Below, piece after piece: positions 51,711-60,726 of a DNA stretch of 64,000 nucleotides. Position 1 is the stretch's first letter; every line of letters starts with the position of its first letter. This stretch comes from Oligoflexus tunisiensis (GTDB taxonomy: Bacteria; Bdellovibrionota_B; Oligoflexia; Oligoflexales; Oligoflexaceae). Under the pieces are notes generated by a model. It did not search any database, was not told where the DNA came from, and saw only the letters and a list, made by a program, of their open reading frames with translations. The DNA is taken from the NCBI RefSeq assembly GCF_001748245.1, contig NZ_BDFO01000001.1, positions 1,659,345 to 1,723,344 on the forward strand, written 5' to 3'. Both the position numbers and the translations under genes were made by a program.

Positions 51711-52205
51711 TCAATTCTGACTTGGGTCATCATTCTGACCCGGGTCATCACTTTGTCCTGGATCATCAGGACCTTGGCCTGGACAGTTGATGCCATAGAG
51801 CAGGCACTCGTCCGGGATAGGGCAGGTGCCCGTCAGGTAACAATCCGGGTCGGTCCCTGGATCTTCGGGCGTGCCGGGATCTTCGGGGTTGCCAGGATTG
51901 TCCGGAGTCTCAGGAGTCCCAGGGGTTCCAGGATTCCCGGGATTGTCCGGGAGTCCTGGATCACCTGGATTATCATCATCAGGGGTATCCACAGGCGTCT
52001 CAGGATCGGAGGGGCCTGGCGTCTCAGGAGTGGTCCCTGGGGTTTCCGGTGTCGTCACGGGAGTGTCGGTCGTTGGATCCGTAGGGGTCGAATTTTCGTC
52101 ACCGCTAAGTCCACTTTTCCCACTAAATTTCGCGGTGTTACAGGCTGTAGAGAGCGTGATCAAGGCGATCAGGGCCAGAGAGCAGGGGAGATTCAGCAAC
52201 TTCAT
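51711..52205 (-). CDS. lipoprotein with collagen-like PGT/PGN repeats
   Basis: The 164-residue product has lipobox LSTAC (Cys22) followed by CNTAKFSGKSG. Then come about 85 residues made of Gly-Pro-Glu/Asp/Asn/Thr triplets (ETPGTTPETPGPSDPETP, GNPGTPGTPETPDNPGNP), and a Cys-containing end with DDPGQ and DDPSQ units. The collagen-like PGx triplets suggest a stiff spacer or an extended coat. GAGG precedes the ATG. It is transcribed in the same direction as the first lipoprotein with a 218-base gap. Confidence 0.8.
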   Translation of the reverse strand: MKLLNLPCSLALIALITLSTACNTAKFSGKSGLSGDENSTPTDPTTDTPVTTPETPGTTPETPGPSDPETPVDTPDDDNPGDPGLPDNPGNPGTPGTPETPDNPGNPEDPGTPEDPGTDPDCYLTGTCPIPDECLLYGINCPGQGPDDPGQSDDPGQNDDPSQN

Positions 52206-52409
52206 AATCCACCTCAGTAAAACAGCAACAGCTTCAAGTCCAATTTGCGCAACGCCAGTTCGACGTTATGAGGTAGATACCCTAGCCATGCCTTTGTGTC
52301 AACGTTATTTTGACGTAATTTCGAAAATAATATAAAAGTAAAAGCAAAACAATTGGTTAGGGAAAATTTTCCCGGTATGATAGTCTGGATTGTTCATGGG
52401 AGATTAGGA

Positions 52410-52856
52410 ATGAAGCGTATTACATTGATAGGGATCCTCATCGTGGGTTTGGTGGCCGTTATCGCGGTCAGCGTCGCGTTCAATACTGGTGAAAAATCGC
52501 CTATTTACGTCGCCGGGACGGTCGAGCTGCCAGCCGAGTATCAGGCGGATGCCGCGGGCATCCAGACCATGTTTGTGACGATTTTTGATGAGGAATCACC
52601 GATGCCTATGCCCTATGGGGCCATGAAGGAGCACCTGCCGGCCGACCTCAGTCAGCCCATCGAATTCGCGCTGACGAAGGAAAAACTCCAGATCATGAAT
52701 CCGGACGCTCGGGCGCCCCGCTACATGCGGGTCAAGGTTCGTTTTGATAAGGACGGCATGGGTGGCGCTGATCAGCCGGGTGATCTGGTCGGTCAGGTCG
52801 AGCATGTTCAATTTGGCACCAGCGGACTGCGTATGAAAATCCAACAGAAAATCTAG
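52410..52856 (+). CDS. CcmI C-terminal-like periplasmic domain, stand-alone
   Basis: The 148-residue protein has an N-terminal anchor (1 to about 22), then one soluble domain. Its sequence IYVAGTVELPAEYQADA, TMFVTIFDEESPMPMPYGAM and LPADLSQPIEFAL, with GDLVGQ at the end, matches the C-terminal domain of CcmI/CycH that presents apocytochrome c. There is no TPR domain. It lies 2.8 kb from the ccm operon on the same strand. A full-length CcmI may be split here into two genes. The ATG at 52410 follows GGAG. Confidence 0.62.
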   Translation: MKRITLIGILIVGLVAVIAVSVAFNTGEKSPIYVAGTVELPAEYQADAAGIQTMFVTIFDEESPMPMPYGAMKEHLPADLSQPIEFALTKEKLQIMNPDARAPRYMRVKVRFDKDGMGGADQPGDLVGQVEHVQFGTSGLRMKIQQKI

Positions 52857-52986
52857 CCTGGACCTCCCGTTTTATCCTCCATTGCCGGACCGATATGGCG
52901 CGCAAACACTGCAACTTGCGACGCCTGGTCCCCTCAGGTAGAAACGTATTCCTTGTCCACCAACTCCTTGATGGGAGTGTCCCAAA

Positions 52987-54675
52987 ATGATACGTAAAGA
53001 GGCCCTCAAACTCGCTGAAGCCATGGACGTGGAACTCAAGCGCTCGATGGAGCAGCTGCGAGCCCCGCGGCATCCGCGTCCCTACTATATGAGCTACCTC
53101 GTACGCGATATCGAAAATTACAGCGTATGGGCACGTTATGGCTCGCTCTATCAGGATAAGCGCGAACATAAGCGCATCTGTTATGCCGATGTGCGCGTGG
53201 GCAGCTATCGCTATGACAACACCAGCAAGGGTGGACTCAGCGATACCACTGAGGAGAGTGAAGCCAACTATGAAGTGACGGAACTGCCGATTGAGAACGA
53301 TCTGGATAGTTTCCGCTTCAGTCTTTGGCGTCTGACCGATGCCAAATTCCGCGACGCGGTCAGCAAATTCCACGGGAAAAAATCGCGGGATGTGAGCTTT
53401 CTCGATCAGAACCGCAGTCTGCCGTCCTTTCAAAAACTGACGGGCGAATCCAGCATTGAGCCCCTCCGATCCTTTGAAGTGGACCAGGACTACTGGCGAC
53501 AGTTTGTTAAAAGAGCCAGCGTGGTCTTCAAAAAATTCCCCGAGATTAAAAACTCGTACGTGGAATTTAATGCCGATATGGTGACCAAGATCTTTGTCAG
53601 TTCCGAAGGCGTCTGCCGCATCTGGCAGGAACCTCTGTTCAGCCTGAGCGCCTACTTCTGGTATCACACCCGGGATCTGGATCAGGACTATAGCATCGTG
53701 CGACATGTCGCGCGTTTCGATGAATTGCCAGATCTTGAAAGTTTCAAGAAAACCATCGAAGAGAAGGTGGAGCAGTTCCGTGAGGTCGCGCATGGCGATG
53801 AGATGACCTCGTATGCCGGACCTGTGCTGATGGCTCCGAAAGCGGCCGGTCTTTTTCTGCATGAAGTGGTCGGCCATCGTCTGGAAGGCAGTCGTCTTTT
53901 ATCAGAAAGCGAGGGCCGCACCTTCCGCGACAAGGTCAATCGTCGCATCATGCACCCGGATCTGACTCTAATGGATGATCCGAGTCTGTCCGCGGTCGGG
54001 GGACAATCCTTGATCGCGCATTATCCGTTCGATGATGAAGGCGCGCCAGCCGCCCGTGCGGTGCTGGTGGAAAAGGGTGTGCTCAAGGGTTTCCTGACCA
54101 CACGCAGCCCCATACAAAAACGCGGGCATCATTCCAACGGTCATGCCCGCAATCATGGCGATGAGCGCCCGATCAGTCGGATGGCGAACCTCGTGGTGTG
54201 CAGCCACAGCCCGCATTCCTGGGACGACCTGAAAAAGATGCTGATCGCCGAGATCAAGCGCCGCAAGCTTCCCTTCGGCATCATCCTGCTTGATGTGGAG
54301 GGCGGCGAAACCGAGACGGAAGCCTATAATTTCCAGGCTTTCCTGGGGCAGATTGCAGTGGCGGTGAAGATCTATCCCAACGGCAAGGAACGCTACGTCC
54401 GTGGTGTCGATTTCGTCGGCACGCCCCTCAGCAGTCTCAACGACATCATCGGCGTCGGCCGCGATCTGGTGGTCGATAATGGATTCTGCGGCGCGGAATC
54501 GGGCACCATTCCCGTTTCCACCGTGGCTCCCGCCATGCTGCTGTCCAACCTGGAGCTGCAGGCGAAAAACCCTTCCAAGGTCACGCAGTATGCGATGGAT
54601 CTGCCCTGGTTCGATAAGAAGCTGGCGCGGAGCAAGTCACGGGGGCGGAAGAAGAAGCGGTCACGGCGGGCCTGA
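52987..54675 (+). CDS. TldD/PmbA family metallopeptidase
   Basis: The 562-residue protein carries the zinc motif HEVVGH (His292, Glu293, His297) in GLFLHEVVGHRLEGSR, and matches the TldD half of the TldD/TldE peptidase that processes microcin and CcdA. The C-terminal barrel (VRGVDFVGTPLSSLNDI, CGAESGTIPVSTVAPAML) also fits. It is longer than E. coli TldD by about 80 residues, mostly before the motif. GGGAG precedes the ATG. Its last 15 bases overlap the convergent flippase gene. A PmbA partner is not in the window. Confidence 0.87.
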   Translation: MIRKEALKLAEAMDVELKRSMEQLRAPRHPRPYYMSYLVRDIENYSVWARYGSLYQDKREHKRICYADVRVGSYRYDNTSKGGLSDTTEESEANYEVTELPIENDLDSFRFSLWRLTDAKFRDAVSKFHGKKSRDVSFLDQNRSLPSFQKLTGESSIEPLRSFEVDQDYWRQFVKRASVVFKKFPEIKNSYVEFNADMVTKIFVSSEGVCRIWQEPLFSLSAYFWYHTRDLDQDYSIVRHVARFDELPDLESFKKTIEEKVEQFREVAHGDEMTSYAGPVLMAPKAAGLFLHEVVGHRLEGSRLLSESEGRTFRDKVNRRIMHPDLTLMDDPSLSAVGGQSLIAHYPFDDEGAPAARAVLVEKGVLKGFLTTRSPIQKRGHHSNGHARNHGDERPISRMANLVVCSHSPHSWDDLKKMLIAEIKRRKLPFGIILLDVEGGETETEAYNFQAFLGQIAVAVKIYPNGKERYVRGVDFVGTPLSSLNDIIGVGRDLVVDNGFCGAESGTIPVSTVAPAMLLSNLELQAKNPSKVTQYAMDLPWFDKKLARSKSRGRKKKRSRRA

Positions 54676-56118
54676 GGGTCGGCGCAGGACCTTTTGCAAA
54701 AGGGGAGTCAGCTGCTTCCAGAGCAGCGCTCCCAGTGCTGCCAGGTAAACCATCCCACCCAGCATAATCCGAATCAAAACATGCCAGGAATCAGGCATCA
54801 TGATCAGGCTCAGGCCCATGACCACGGCGCCGACCGGAATGGCAAGATAATCGCGCCAGGGCAGCGAACGCAGGATGGAGGGAATGCGATAACAGATGAT
54901 GCCAACGGTCAGGATGCGACCGAGGACGGCACCCATCGCATTTCCTATGGCGCCATGGGAATCCTGCAAGGCATAGGCACCCAGACTTCCCACAAGGATT
55001 CCCGTGCCCATGGACATGGCCAGCCATACAAGATCGCGGCGCAGGAGCAGGATCTGCATTCCCAGAATGCAGACAAAGACTTCAGCGAGAATGGAAGCTG
55101 TGAAGATGGTAAAAAGCGGAGCCGCATCCCGCAAACTGTCATCGAAAACAAAGGCCAGGATATCCCCACCCAGAAAGGGCGCGGCCACGCAAACGGGAAA
55201 GGTCAGGATCAGGCTGAGAAAAAGCGCATAATGCGAGCCCTTTTCCACGGCTTTTTGATCCCTGGCGGCGATATTCTCGGAAAGAAACGTGGTGGCGATG
55301 ACCATGAAAATGGGCACAAGGCTCATCACAAGGCGCCATGGGGCTATATAGGATCCGAGCAGCTCGGCATCTTGAATCTTTTCGGCCACCAGAATATCGA
55401 AGCGTTCATAGAGCGGATAAAGAAAGACGACAACGGCAAGCCCGGAGGCTTTTTTCAGTAGATTCCAGCAATCCTGAAGGGGAACCAGGTGAAGCCCGAT
55501 CCTGGGCAGCATCCAGATCGCGGATGCCACGGATACGCCCGCGCTGGCTCCGATCATAAGCAGAGCAAAGAGGTGCCCATCGTCAGGGCTTTGCACCAGG
55601 AGCAGGACAGCGATCAGATTCAAAAGCTTGAATCCGCCCACCCAAAAGGAAAGACGCGCCATGCGCTGCTGGCCAAAATTAAAGAAGGTCATGTCAAAGG
55701 CTGCGATGAAAAGAAAGGGCAGAAGCTTATAGAGCAGATCACGATGCGCGGCCCAGGACGTGATAAACTGGGCTGCCGCGAACAAACCCAAAGCTGTGAG
55801 CGCGGCGTGTCCCAAACGCAGCCAGACAATTTGTGAAACCAAGCGGGACTGCCCGACGCGATCATCCGCCAGGCGGGGCAACTGCAGCGCCCCGTAATAG
55901 GTGTAGCCGAACATCACCAGCGGCAGTGTGATTTCCAGAATGGAGAGCCCAAACAGGGCTGAACCGAGACTGCCCAAACCCAGGCGTTTTTGAGCAACGG
56001 ACAGGGTAATCAGCGGGCAGATCTTATTGATAAACTCCGCGATAAAACCGATCAGTAGGGCAAGGGCAACGCGCTTTTGCCGAGACGAGGACGCCGCTTC
56101 CAAAGCCACCGCTGTCAT
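54661..56118 (-). CDS. polysaccharide/oligosaccharide flippase-like membrane protein
   Basis: The 485-residue protein has about 12-14 membrane spans and the pattern of the MVF/PST (Wzx-like) superfamily. It probably moves a lipid-linked glycan across the inner membrane. Upstream, 10 bases away in the same direction, is a methyltransferase gene, consistent with a surface-glycan locus. The ATG at 56118 directly follows that gene's stop; a longer start at 56175 would overlap it by 47 bases. The ribosome site is weak either way. Confidence 0.75.
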   Translation of the reverse strand: MTAVALEAASSSRQKRVALALLIGFIAEFINKICPLITLSVAQKRLGLGSLGSALFGLSILEITLPLVMFGYTYYGALQLPRLADDRVGQSRLVSQIVWLRLGHAALTALGLFAAAQFITSWAAHRDLLYKLLPFLFIAAFDMTFFNFGQQRMARLSFWVGGFKLLNLIAVLLLVQSPDDGHLFALLMIGASAGVSVASAIWMLPRIGLHLVPLQDCWNLLKKASGLAVVVFLYPLYERFDILVAEKIQDAELLGSYIAPWRLVMSLVPIFMVIATTFLSENIAARDQKAVEKGSHYALFLSLILTFPVCVAAPFLGGDILAFVFDDSLRDAAPLFTIFTASILAEVFVCILGMQILLLRRDLVWLAMSMGTGILVGSLGAYALQDSHGAIGNAMGAVLGRILTVGIICYRIPSILRSLPWRDYLAIPVGAVVMGLSLIMMPDSWHVLIRIMLGGMVYLAALGALLWKQLTPLLQKVLRRPSGPP

Positions 56119-56128
56119 CCTTTTTGAA

Positions 56129-57076
56129 CTAATTGATTTTAAGATAAAAGGATGCCTGGTCGCCCTTTTGTTCACGGTTCAGCTGGTCCGCCCGCTTTTT
56201 GTAGTCCTGAATCTGATCGGCATTGAAAATGGAGCCACCGGGATTGCGATCATAGGACTGGGACGACTCCAGGGGAATATTGCGTTTGTACTGTTCGCTG
56301 GCCCAGAACTGGAAATCCGTGGAGTCGAACACCACATCGTGGATGCGCAGGCCGGCCTGCTCAGCCATGATAGAAAAGCTGGAAACGGAGGGAATAAAGA
56401 AATGCCGGGGAGCATCCAGACCCACCCAGTTTTCGCGATAGGTTTTCCACGCCTCGCCGATGACAGGAACGCGAATAAGCAGGGTGCCGCCCTTATCAAC
56501 AAGTCGCGCCAGCTGCTGCATCATCTTCACAGGCTCCAGCATGTGCTCAAAGGAATGATTGAGCATGATGAAGTCAAACTTCTGCTTCAGATCGTAGGCT
56601 GACATTTTTTTAATATGAATGGGGCCGTATTGATAATCACGCTCAATATAAGGATCGATGCCCATGATGGAGGTGTAACCCGCTTCCCGAAGATCACGCA
56701 AAAAGATCCCCGAACCGCAGCCCACATCCAGAATGCGATCGGTTTTCCTGACACCGGCGTGCCGGAACCATTCTGCGGTGGGATCGGGGCCGATCTTGCG
56801 CTCCATAAGCGCGCCAATAAGGGTGCGTTGGCCATGGCTATAGGCTGAGCGTTTGGTTTTAAGAAAAGTCTTGATCGCCGAGGGCTGTCGGAAGGAATAA
56901 TAATTGGCCGGGTAGTATCGTGTGATATCCTGAGGAACCTCAGTCAATTCCACATGACCACAGTCGCGGCACTCCCGATATTGGAAGTGGCCCCCCATGC
57001 CGAACATTTTTTCGGCGGCGACTATGGTACTGTAACTACGGCTTGAACAAACCGAACACTGCGCTTGGGATTCCAT
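56129..57076 (-). CDS. class I SAM-dependent methyltransferase with zinc-ribbon N-terminus
   Basis: The 315-residue protein begins with a four-Cys zinc ribbon (CSVCSSRSY, CRDCGH), then a linker and a Rossmann methyltransferase with motif ILDVGCGSGIFLRDL. The post-motif HSFEHMLEP and RVPVIGEAW are typical of glycan or small-molecule methyltransferases of the C-type that add methyl groups to sugars. GAGAGG 8 bases before the ATG at 57076 decides the start over 57106. It diverges from the second methyltransferase. Confidence 0.85.
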   Translation of the reverse strand: MESQAQCSVCSSRSYSTIVAAEKMFGMGGHFQYRECRDCGHVELTEVPQDITRYYPANYYSFRQPSAIKTFLKTKRSAYSHGQRTLIGALMERKIGPDPTAEWFRHAGVRKTDRILDVGCGSGIFLRDLREAGYTSIMGIDPYIERDYQYGPIHIKKMSAYDLKQKFDFIMLNHSFEHMLEPVKMMQQLARLVDKGGTLLIRVPVIGEAWKTYRENWVGLDAPRHFFIPSVSSFSIMAEQAGLRIHDVVFDSTDFQFWASEQYKRNIPLESSQSYDRNPGGSIFNADQIQDYKKRADQLNREQKGDQASFYLKIN

Positions 57077-57249
57077 CCGGTGGACCTCTCGAGACCTTTT
57101 TTCCATGACTGTACGTTATAACCTGTTGGCGAATGAAGGAAAACTCCATAAACAGGTTTTTCTGTTATTTTTGACATGCTTCGATCCGCTTGAATTTTTA
57201 TCGAGCTAGTGCCAGAAGCATAGGATCCCATAATCGCACGAGGCCTTGC

Positions 57250-58182
57250 ATGTATACATCGGCTCTTTATCACCTTTATCCCAAAGCGCAGCCGGCATCC
57301 CTTCAGCTGCAGATCAAAAAAGGTGTGCTGGCCTGCCCTCAAACCAAGGAAGTTCTGGATTTCGCGCCGGACAAGGACGCCCTGCAAACCCGCAGTGGCC
57401 TTCGTTATCCCGTACGCCGGGGGGTGCCCATCCTGGTTCCGGATCCGGATCAGGCGAGCACTTACGTGTCGGCCTCAGAAAAAATGGTCAGCGAATATCG
57501 GGATTTTGAATCCAACAGCAGCATGCATCGCTTGAAGTTGCGTCTCTCGCAACTTTTGAATGCCACCTATCAATCCCAGCGCTCCATAGCGGCCCATCGC
57601 AAGACCTTTGATATCCCGGACGAGGGCATCTGCCTGTCCATCGGCGGCGGCCCCACGCGCTCGCACCCACGGTCAGTGAATTTGAACATTGGCGCTTTTG
57701 AAAATGTTGAGATCGTCGCGGATGCGCATGTGCTGCCTTATGTCGACAGCTGCATTGATAGTGTGGTTTGCGAGGATGTCCTGGAGCATATCCGCGAGCC
57801 GGATAAGGTCGTCCGGGAAATGTACCGGGTCATGAAACCAGGAGCCTACGTCTACTCAGCAACCCCGTTTTTGATTTCCTATCACGGCTATCCCTATCAT
57901 TTCCAAAATTTCACGCACCAGGGTCATGCCGAACTTTATCGGCGTTGTGGATTTGAAGTTGTGGAGGCCGGTGTCTGCATGGGAGCCTTCACAGCGTTCC
58001 TGAGTCTGGTGGGTTTTATGTTTGCGACCTTCCTGCCGAAGGCTTTCGGGATTCGGACGCTGGTTTGCCGTTCCTGGAGGGTTTTCTCGGCCCTGGTCAA
58101 ACCTCTGGATCGTCTTTTCCAAACCTCGCCTCAAGCGGCCGAGTCAGCGTTTTCGACTTTCGTGCTGGCCCGCAAGATTTAG
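57250..58182 (+). CDS. SAM-dependent methyltransferase with Trm112-like N-terminus
   Basis: The 310-residue protein has an N-terminal part resembling the Trm112/UPF0434 beta domain (VLACPQTKEVLDF, RYPVRRGVPIL), then a methyltransferase core whose motif I is CLSIGGGPT. It has the acidic motif DVLEHIREPD, then HGYPYHFQNFTHQGH. The C-terminal part has a hydrophobic segment (about 240-270). Modification of a lipid or sugar is likely, in line with the flippase locus. GAGG precedes the ATG at 57250. Confidence 0.8.
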   Translation: MYTSALYHLYPKAQPASLQLQIKKGVLACPQTKEVLDFAPDKDALQTRSGLRYPVRRGVPILVPDPDQASTYVSASEKMVSEYRDFESNSSMHRLKLRLSQLLNATYQSQRSIAAHRKTFDIPDEGICLSIGGGPTRSHPRSVNLNIGAFENVEIVADAHVLPYVDSCIDSVVCEDVLEHIREPDKVVREMYRVMKPGAYVYSATPFLISYHGYPYHFQNFTHQGHAELYRRCGFEVVEAGVCMGAFTAFLSLVGFMFATFLPKAFGIRTLVCRSWRVFSALVKPLDRLFQTSPQAAESAFSTFVLARKI

Positions 58183-58226
58183 GGGCCCGCGCGCATTCGC
58201 ATCCGGGGGCGCTCCGATCAACCTGT

Positions 58227-59009
58227 TTAACTCTGCGCCCCCACCAAATTCAAAGCCTGATAGCGCTTCACACCAAAGCGATAAACTCCCATCGCCACCA
58301 GCCAAAGAAGAAAAATCGCGGCGGCCGCCAGCGCAAAGTCGCCGAGCGTGCCCTGTTCAATCCAGTCCATCGGCATCAGGGATATGGCGGCGACGGGACT
58401 GAGGAGCATCAGGGTGCGGCCGACGCCGGTGGGGAAGATCTTGCCCACGGGATAGCTGCAGAGAATGATGGCCAGGTTATTGACGAGATGGGCCACGACG
58501 TTGCCACGAGGAATGAAGAAGGCCAGACTTCCCGAGAGGACGAAGAGCGAATAGAAGGCGAAGATGGCCAGGATGCTCGCGAAAAAGGTGCGAATGGCCA
58601 TTTCAGTTTCGCCCAGGCCGCAGAGCAGTCCGACGCCCGCCAGGCCGAGGAGCAGATCACCCAGCGCGGAAGGATGCAGGGCATGCGTGCCGACCAGCAG
58701 CAAAGGATGCCGCGGGGTGGCGAGTTTGGATTCGAAGTGACCATTGATGATCAGATCGCCCATCTCGATCCAGCCACCGAAGAAAAAGCAGAGCACACCA
58801 TAAGACGTCATGATCAGTATATTCAAAGCGATATAGTAATGCAGAAGGTCCTGGTTTTCCGGTTTGCCGGCGAATAGCATCCCCCATAAGCCCAGCAGAA
58901 AGATGATATTGTTGAGCAGCATGCCGCATGTGGCGGCCAGGAGATTGGGAATGTTGGAGATGTGCGCGCTCATATTATAACGCAGAGCCTTGGCGAGAAA
59001 GCGTATCAT
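58227..59009 (-). CDS. ABC-2 type transporter permease (COG3694-like)
   Basis: The 260-residue protein has about six membrane spans and a pattern typical of the DUF990-like ABC-2 permeases that pair with a second permease and an ATPase. Its ATG directly follows the stop of the upstream permease gene, whose last codons double as its ribosome site (GGGGAGGA). It works as one half of the channel. The transported substrate is unknown. Confidence 0.82.
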   Translation of the reverse strand: MIRFLAKALRYNMSAHISNIPNLLAATCGMLLNNIIFLLGLWGMLFAGKPENQDLLHYYIALNILIMTSYGVLCFFFGGWIEMGDLIINGHFESKLATPRHPLLLVGTHALHPSALGDLLLGLAGVGLLCGLGETEMAIRTFFASILAIFAFYSLFVLSGSLAFFIPRGNVVAHLVNNLAIILCSYPVGKIFPTGVGRTLMLLSPVAAISLMPMDWIEQGTLGDFALAAAAIFLLWLVAMGVYRFGVKRYQALNLVGAQS

Positions 59010-59798
59010 TTATCCTCCCCAGCTCTGATGCCGTTTGCGGGCATAATGAAAAACCATCCGATTGCATCCATAGAAGATCAGCATCCAAACCAGGACCCGA
59101 AACAACCAATGAGGGACGCTCAGCTGATAAAATTCACCTTTCAGACAGAAATGACCCACCTGAAAGAAAAGATCGGACGCAGGACTCTGCAGAAAAATGC
59201 TGCGACCCGGTTCTCCATAATCCGCCAAAGGACAGAAGACGCCACCCAGGGCCAGGAAGATCTTGGTAATCGGCAGCACCAGATAGCGTGTTTCCTGCCA
59301 GAGGAGTTGCGCTGAAGCCAGAATGCTGGCCATGAGCGATTCCATAATGCCCAGCAGCGGCAGGAAGAGCACGAGACGCCCCAGGGACTCACCCATCAGG
59401 GAGGCGGGTACACCCATGAGCAGAAGAGCCGGGATCGCGCACAGAAGATAAATCAGGCGGCTTCCCAGAGTGGCTCCGAACTGTCCCGCGAAGGTCAGGC
59501 CGAGCCAGGAGCGTGGGCGGGCCAGGCCCATCGAGAAATCCGCCTGCGATCTTTGCAAAAAGGCGGAACGCAAAAAGGTCAAAAACAACAGCTCTTCGAT
59601 CGCAATGTAGGCGGAGATTTCGGCCCGCGTGTAGTTGCCCAGATAGGCATTGAAGCGATTCCACATGGCGGTCAGGACCAGAATAAGCAGGGGATAAAAG
59701 ACGATATAGGTGACCGCCTGTCCGACATCCGAGAAGCGTTCCTTCAGCTGAAAATAACCATAACGCCCATAAAAAGTCAGCGTCCTAGCGAGAGCCAT
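59010..59798 (-). CDS. ABC-2 type transporter permease (COG4587-like)
   Basis: The 262-residue protein has about six spans, among them IVFYPLLILVLTAMW, and a soluble loop with TRAEISAYIAIEELLFL. It resembles the partner of the previous permease. Its start overlaps the ATPase stop by 14 bases. The heteromeric pair and ATPase form one exporter whose substrate is unknown (drug, lipid or peptide). Confidence 0.82.
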   Translation of the reverse strand: MALARTLTFYGRYGYFQLKERFSDVGQAVTYIVFYPLLILVLTAMWNRFNAYLGNYTRAEISAYIAIEELLFLTFLRSAFLQRSQADFSMGLARPRSWLGLTFAGQFGATLGSRLIYLLCAIPALLLMGVPASLMGESLGRLVLFLPLLGIMESLMASILASAQLLWQETRYLVLPITKIFLALGGVFCPLADYGEPGRSIFLQSPASDLFFQVGHFCLKGEFYQLSVPHWLFRVLVWMLIFYGCNRMVFHYARKRHQSWGG

Positions 59799-60726
59799 AG
59801 CGGGCTCCCAGCACCTCTTCCAGGGTCACTTCGCTGATGCTGATATCCTGGAGAGATTCCCCATAGTGCTGCGACAGGGCGAAAAGACTCTCCGACATCG
59901 GTTGTTCGTGAGTTAAAACTTCATAAATGTGGCTGAAGGGATTTTCCGCTTGCGTCAGACGAAAGCGATAGCCTTCCATGAGCACGGGCTTCTGCGCATT
60001 ATTGGTCGTCACACGGATGCGCCGGAGATGCTGTAAAGGACCCTTCAGAGCCGCCAGAGGCCCATCGAACACCTTGGTGCCATGATCGATGAGAATGCAG
60101 CGCTCGCACAGAGCCTCCACATCGGAGAGATCATGACTCGTAAGCATGAAGGTGGTTTTCTCATATTTCTGCCAATTGCGTATGATCTGCCTCAGGCTAT
60201 TCTTGGCCACGATGTCGAGCCCAATGGTGGGTTCGTCGGCCAGCAAAACCTGAGGTTTATGCAGCAGGGCTGCGGCGATTTCACAGCGCATGCGCTCACC
60301 GAGACTCAGGGAACGCACGCGACGCTTGATGTAAGGCTCCAGGGCAAAGGCCTCCACCATGTCCCGGATCCGTTGGACCTTGGCGGTTCCACTCAGAAAA
60401 TAAATCTCGGCGGAAAGATCCAGACACTGCTCCACAGTCATATGTTGATAGAGCTGCGAACGCGTGCCGAAGACCAGGCCCAGTCTTTGATTGGCATCCT
60501 GGCTGCCGGCCTTGAAGCCGAGGATGCGGGCTGTGCCGTGGCTAGGGCTCAGAATGCCACAGAGCATTTTGATGGTTGTACTTTTGCCCGCGCCGTTGGG
60601 CCCCAGGAATGCCACGGTTTCGCCAGCGCTGATGGAAAACGTCAGCGAGTCCACAGACGGCGTCGAACTTTTTGGAAAAGTCTTCGTCAGTTGGAGGGCT
60701 TCAATGGCAAAGCGATCAGCAGACAT
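59785..60726 (-). CDS. ABC transporter ATP-binding protein (COG4586-like)
   Basis: The 313-residue ATPase has Walker A GPNGAGKST, the Q-loop LVFGTRSQLYQH, the signature LSLGERMRCEIAAAL, Walker B VLLADEPTIGLD and His-loop LTSHDL, in normal order. The FGTRSQL phrase is typical of the ABC-2 group that pairs with COG4587/COG3694 permeases. The C-terminal region (220-313) is the regulatory extension. AAGGA precedes the ATG. It is first in a three-gene operon. Confidence 0.92.
   Translation of the reverse strand: MSADRFAIEALQLTKTFPKSSTPSVDSLTFSISAGETVAFLGPNGAGKSTTIKMLCGILSPSHGTARILGFKAGSQDANQRLGLVFGTRSQLYQHMTVEQCLDLSAEIYFLSGTAKVQRIRDMVEAFALEPYIKRRVRSLSLGERMRCEIAAALLHKPQVLLADEPTIGLDIVAKNSLRQIIRNWQKYEKTTFMLTSHDLSDVEALCERCILIDHGTKVFDGPLAALKGPLQHLRRIRVTTNNAQKPVLMEGYRFRLTQAENPFSHIYEVLTHEQPMSESLFALSQHYGESLQDISISEVTLEEVLGARYGSR

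Noticed and set aside
51711..51990. Short direct repeats considered as a CRISPR array.
   Set aside because: The repeats are irregular, in frame and coding (PGx triplets), with no unique spacers of constant length and no cas genes in the window.
51025..52335. Plus-strand repetitive frames opposite the two lipoprotein genes.
   Set aside because: They only mirror the repeat DNA (runs of Gly, Val and Ser). The minus strand has signal peptides, lipoboxes, ribosome sites and a terminator.
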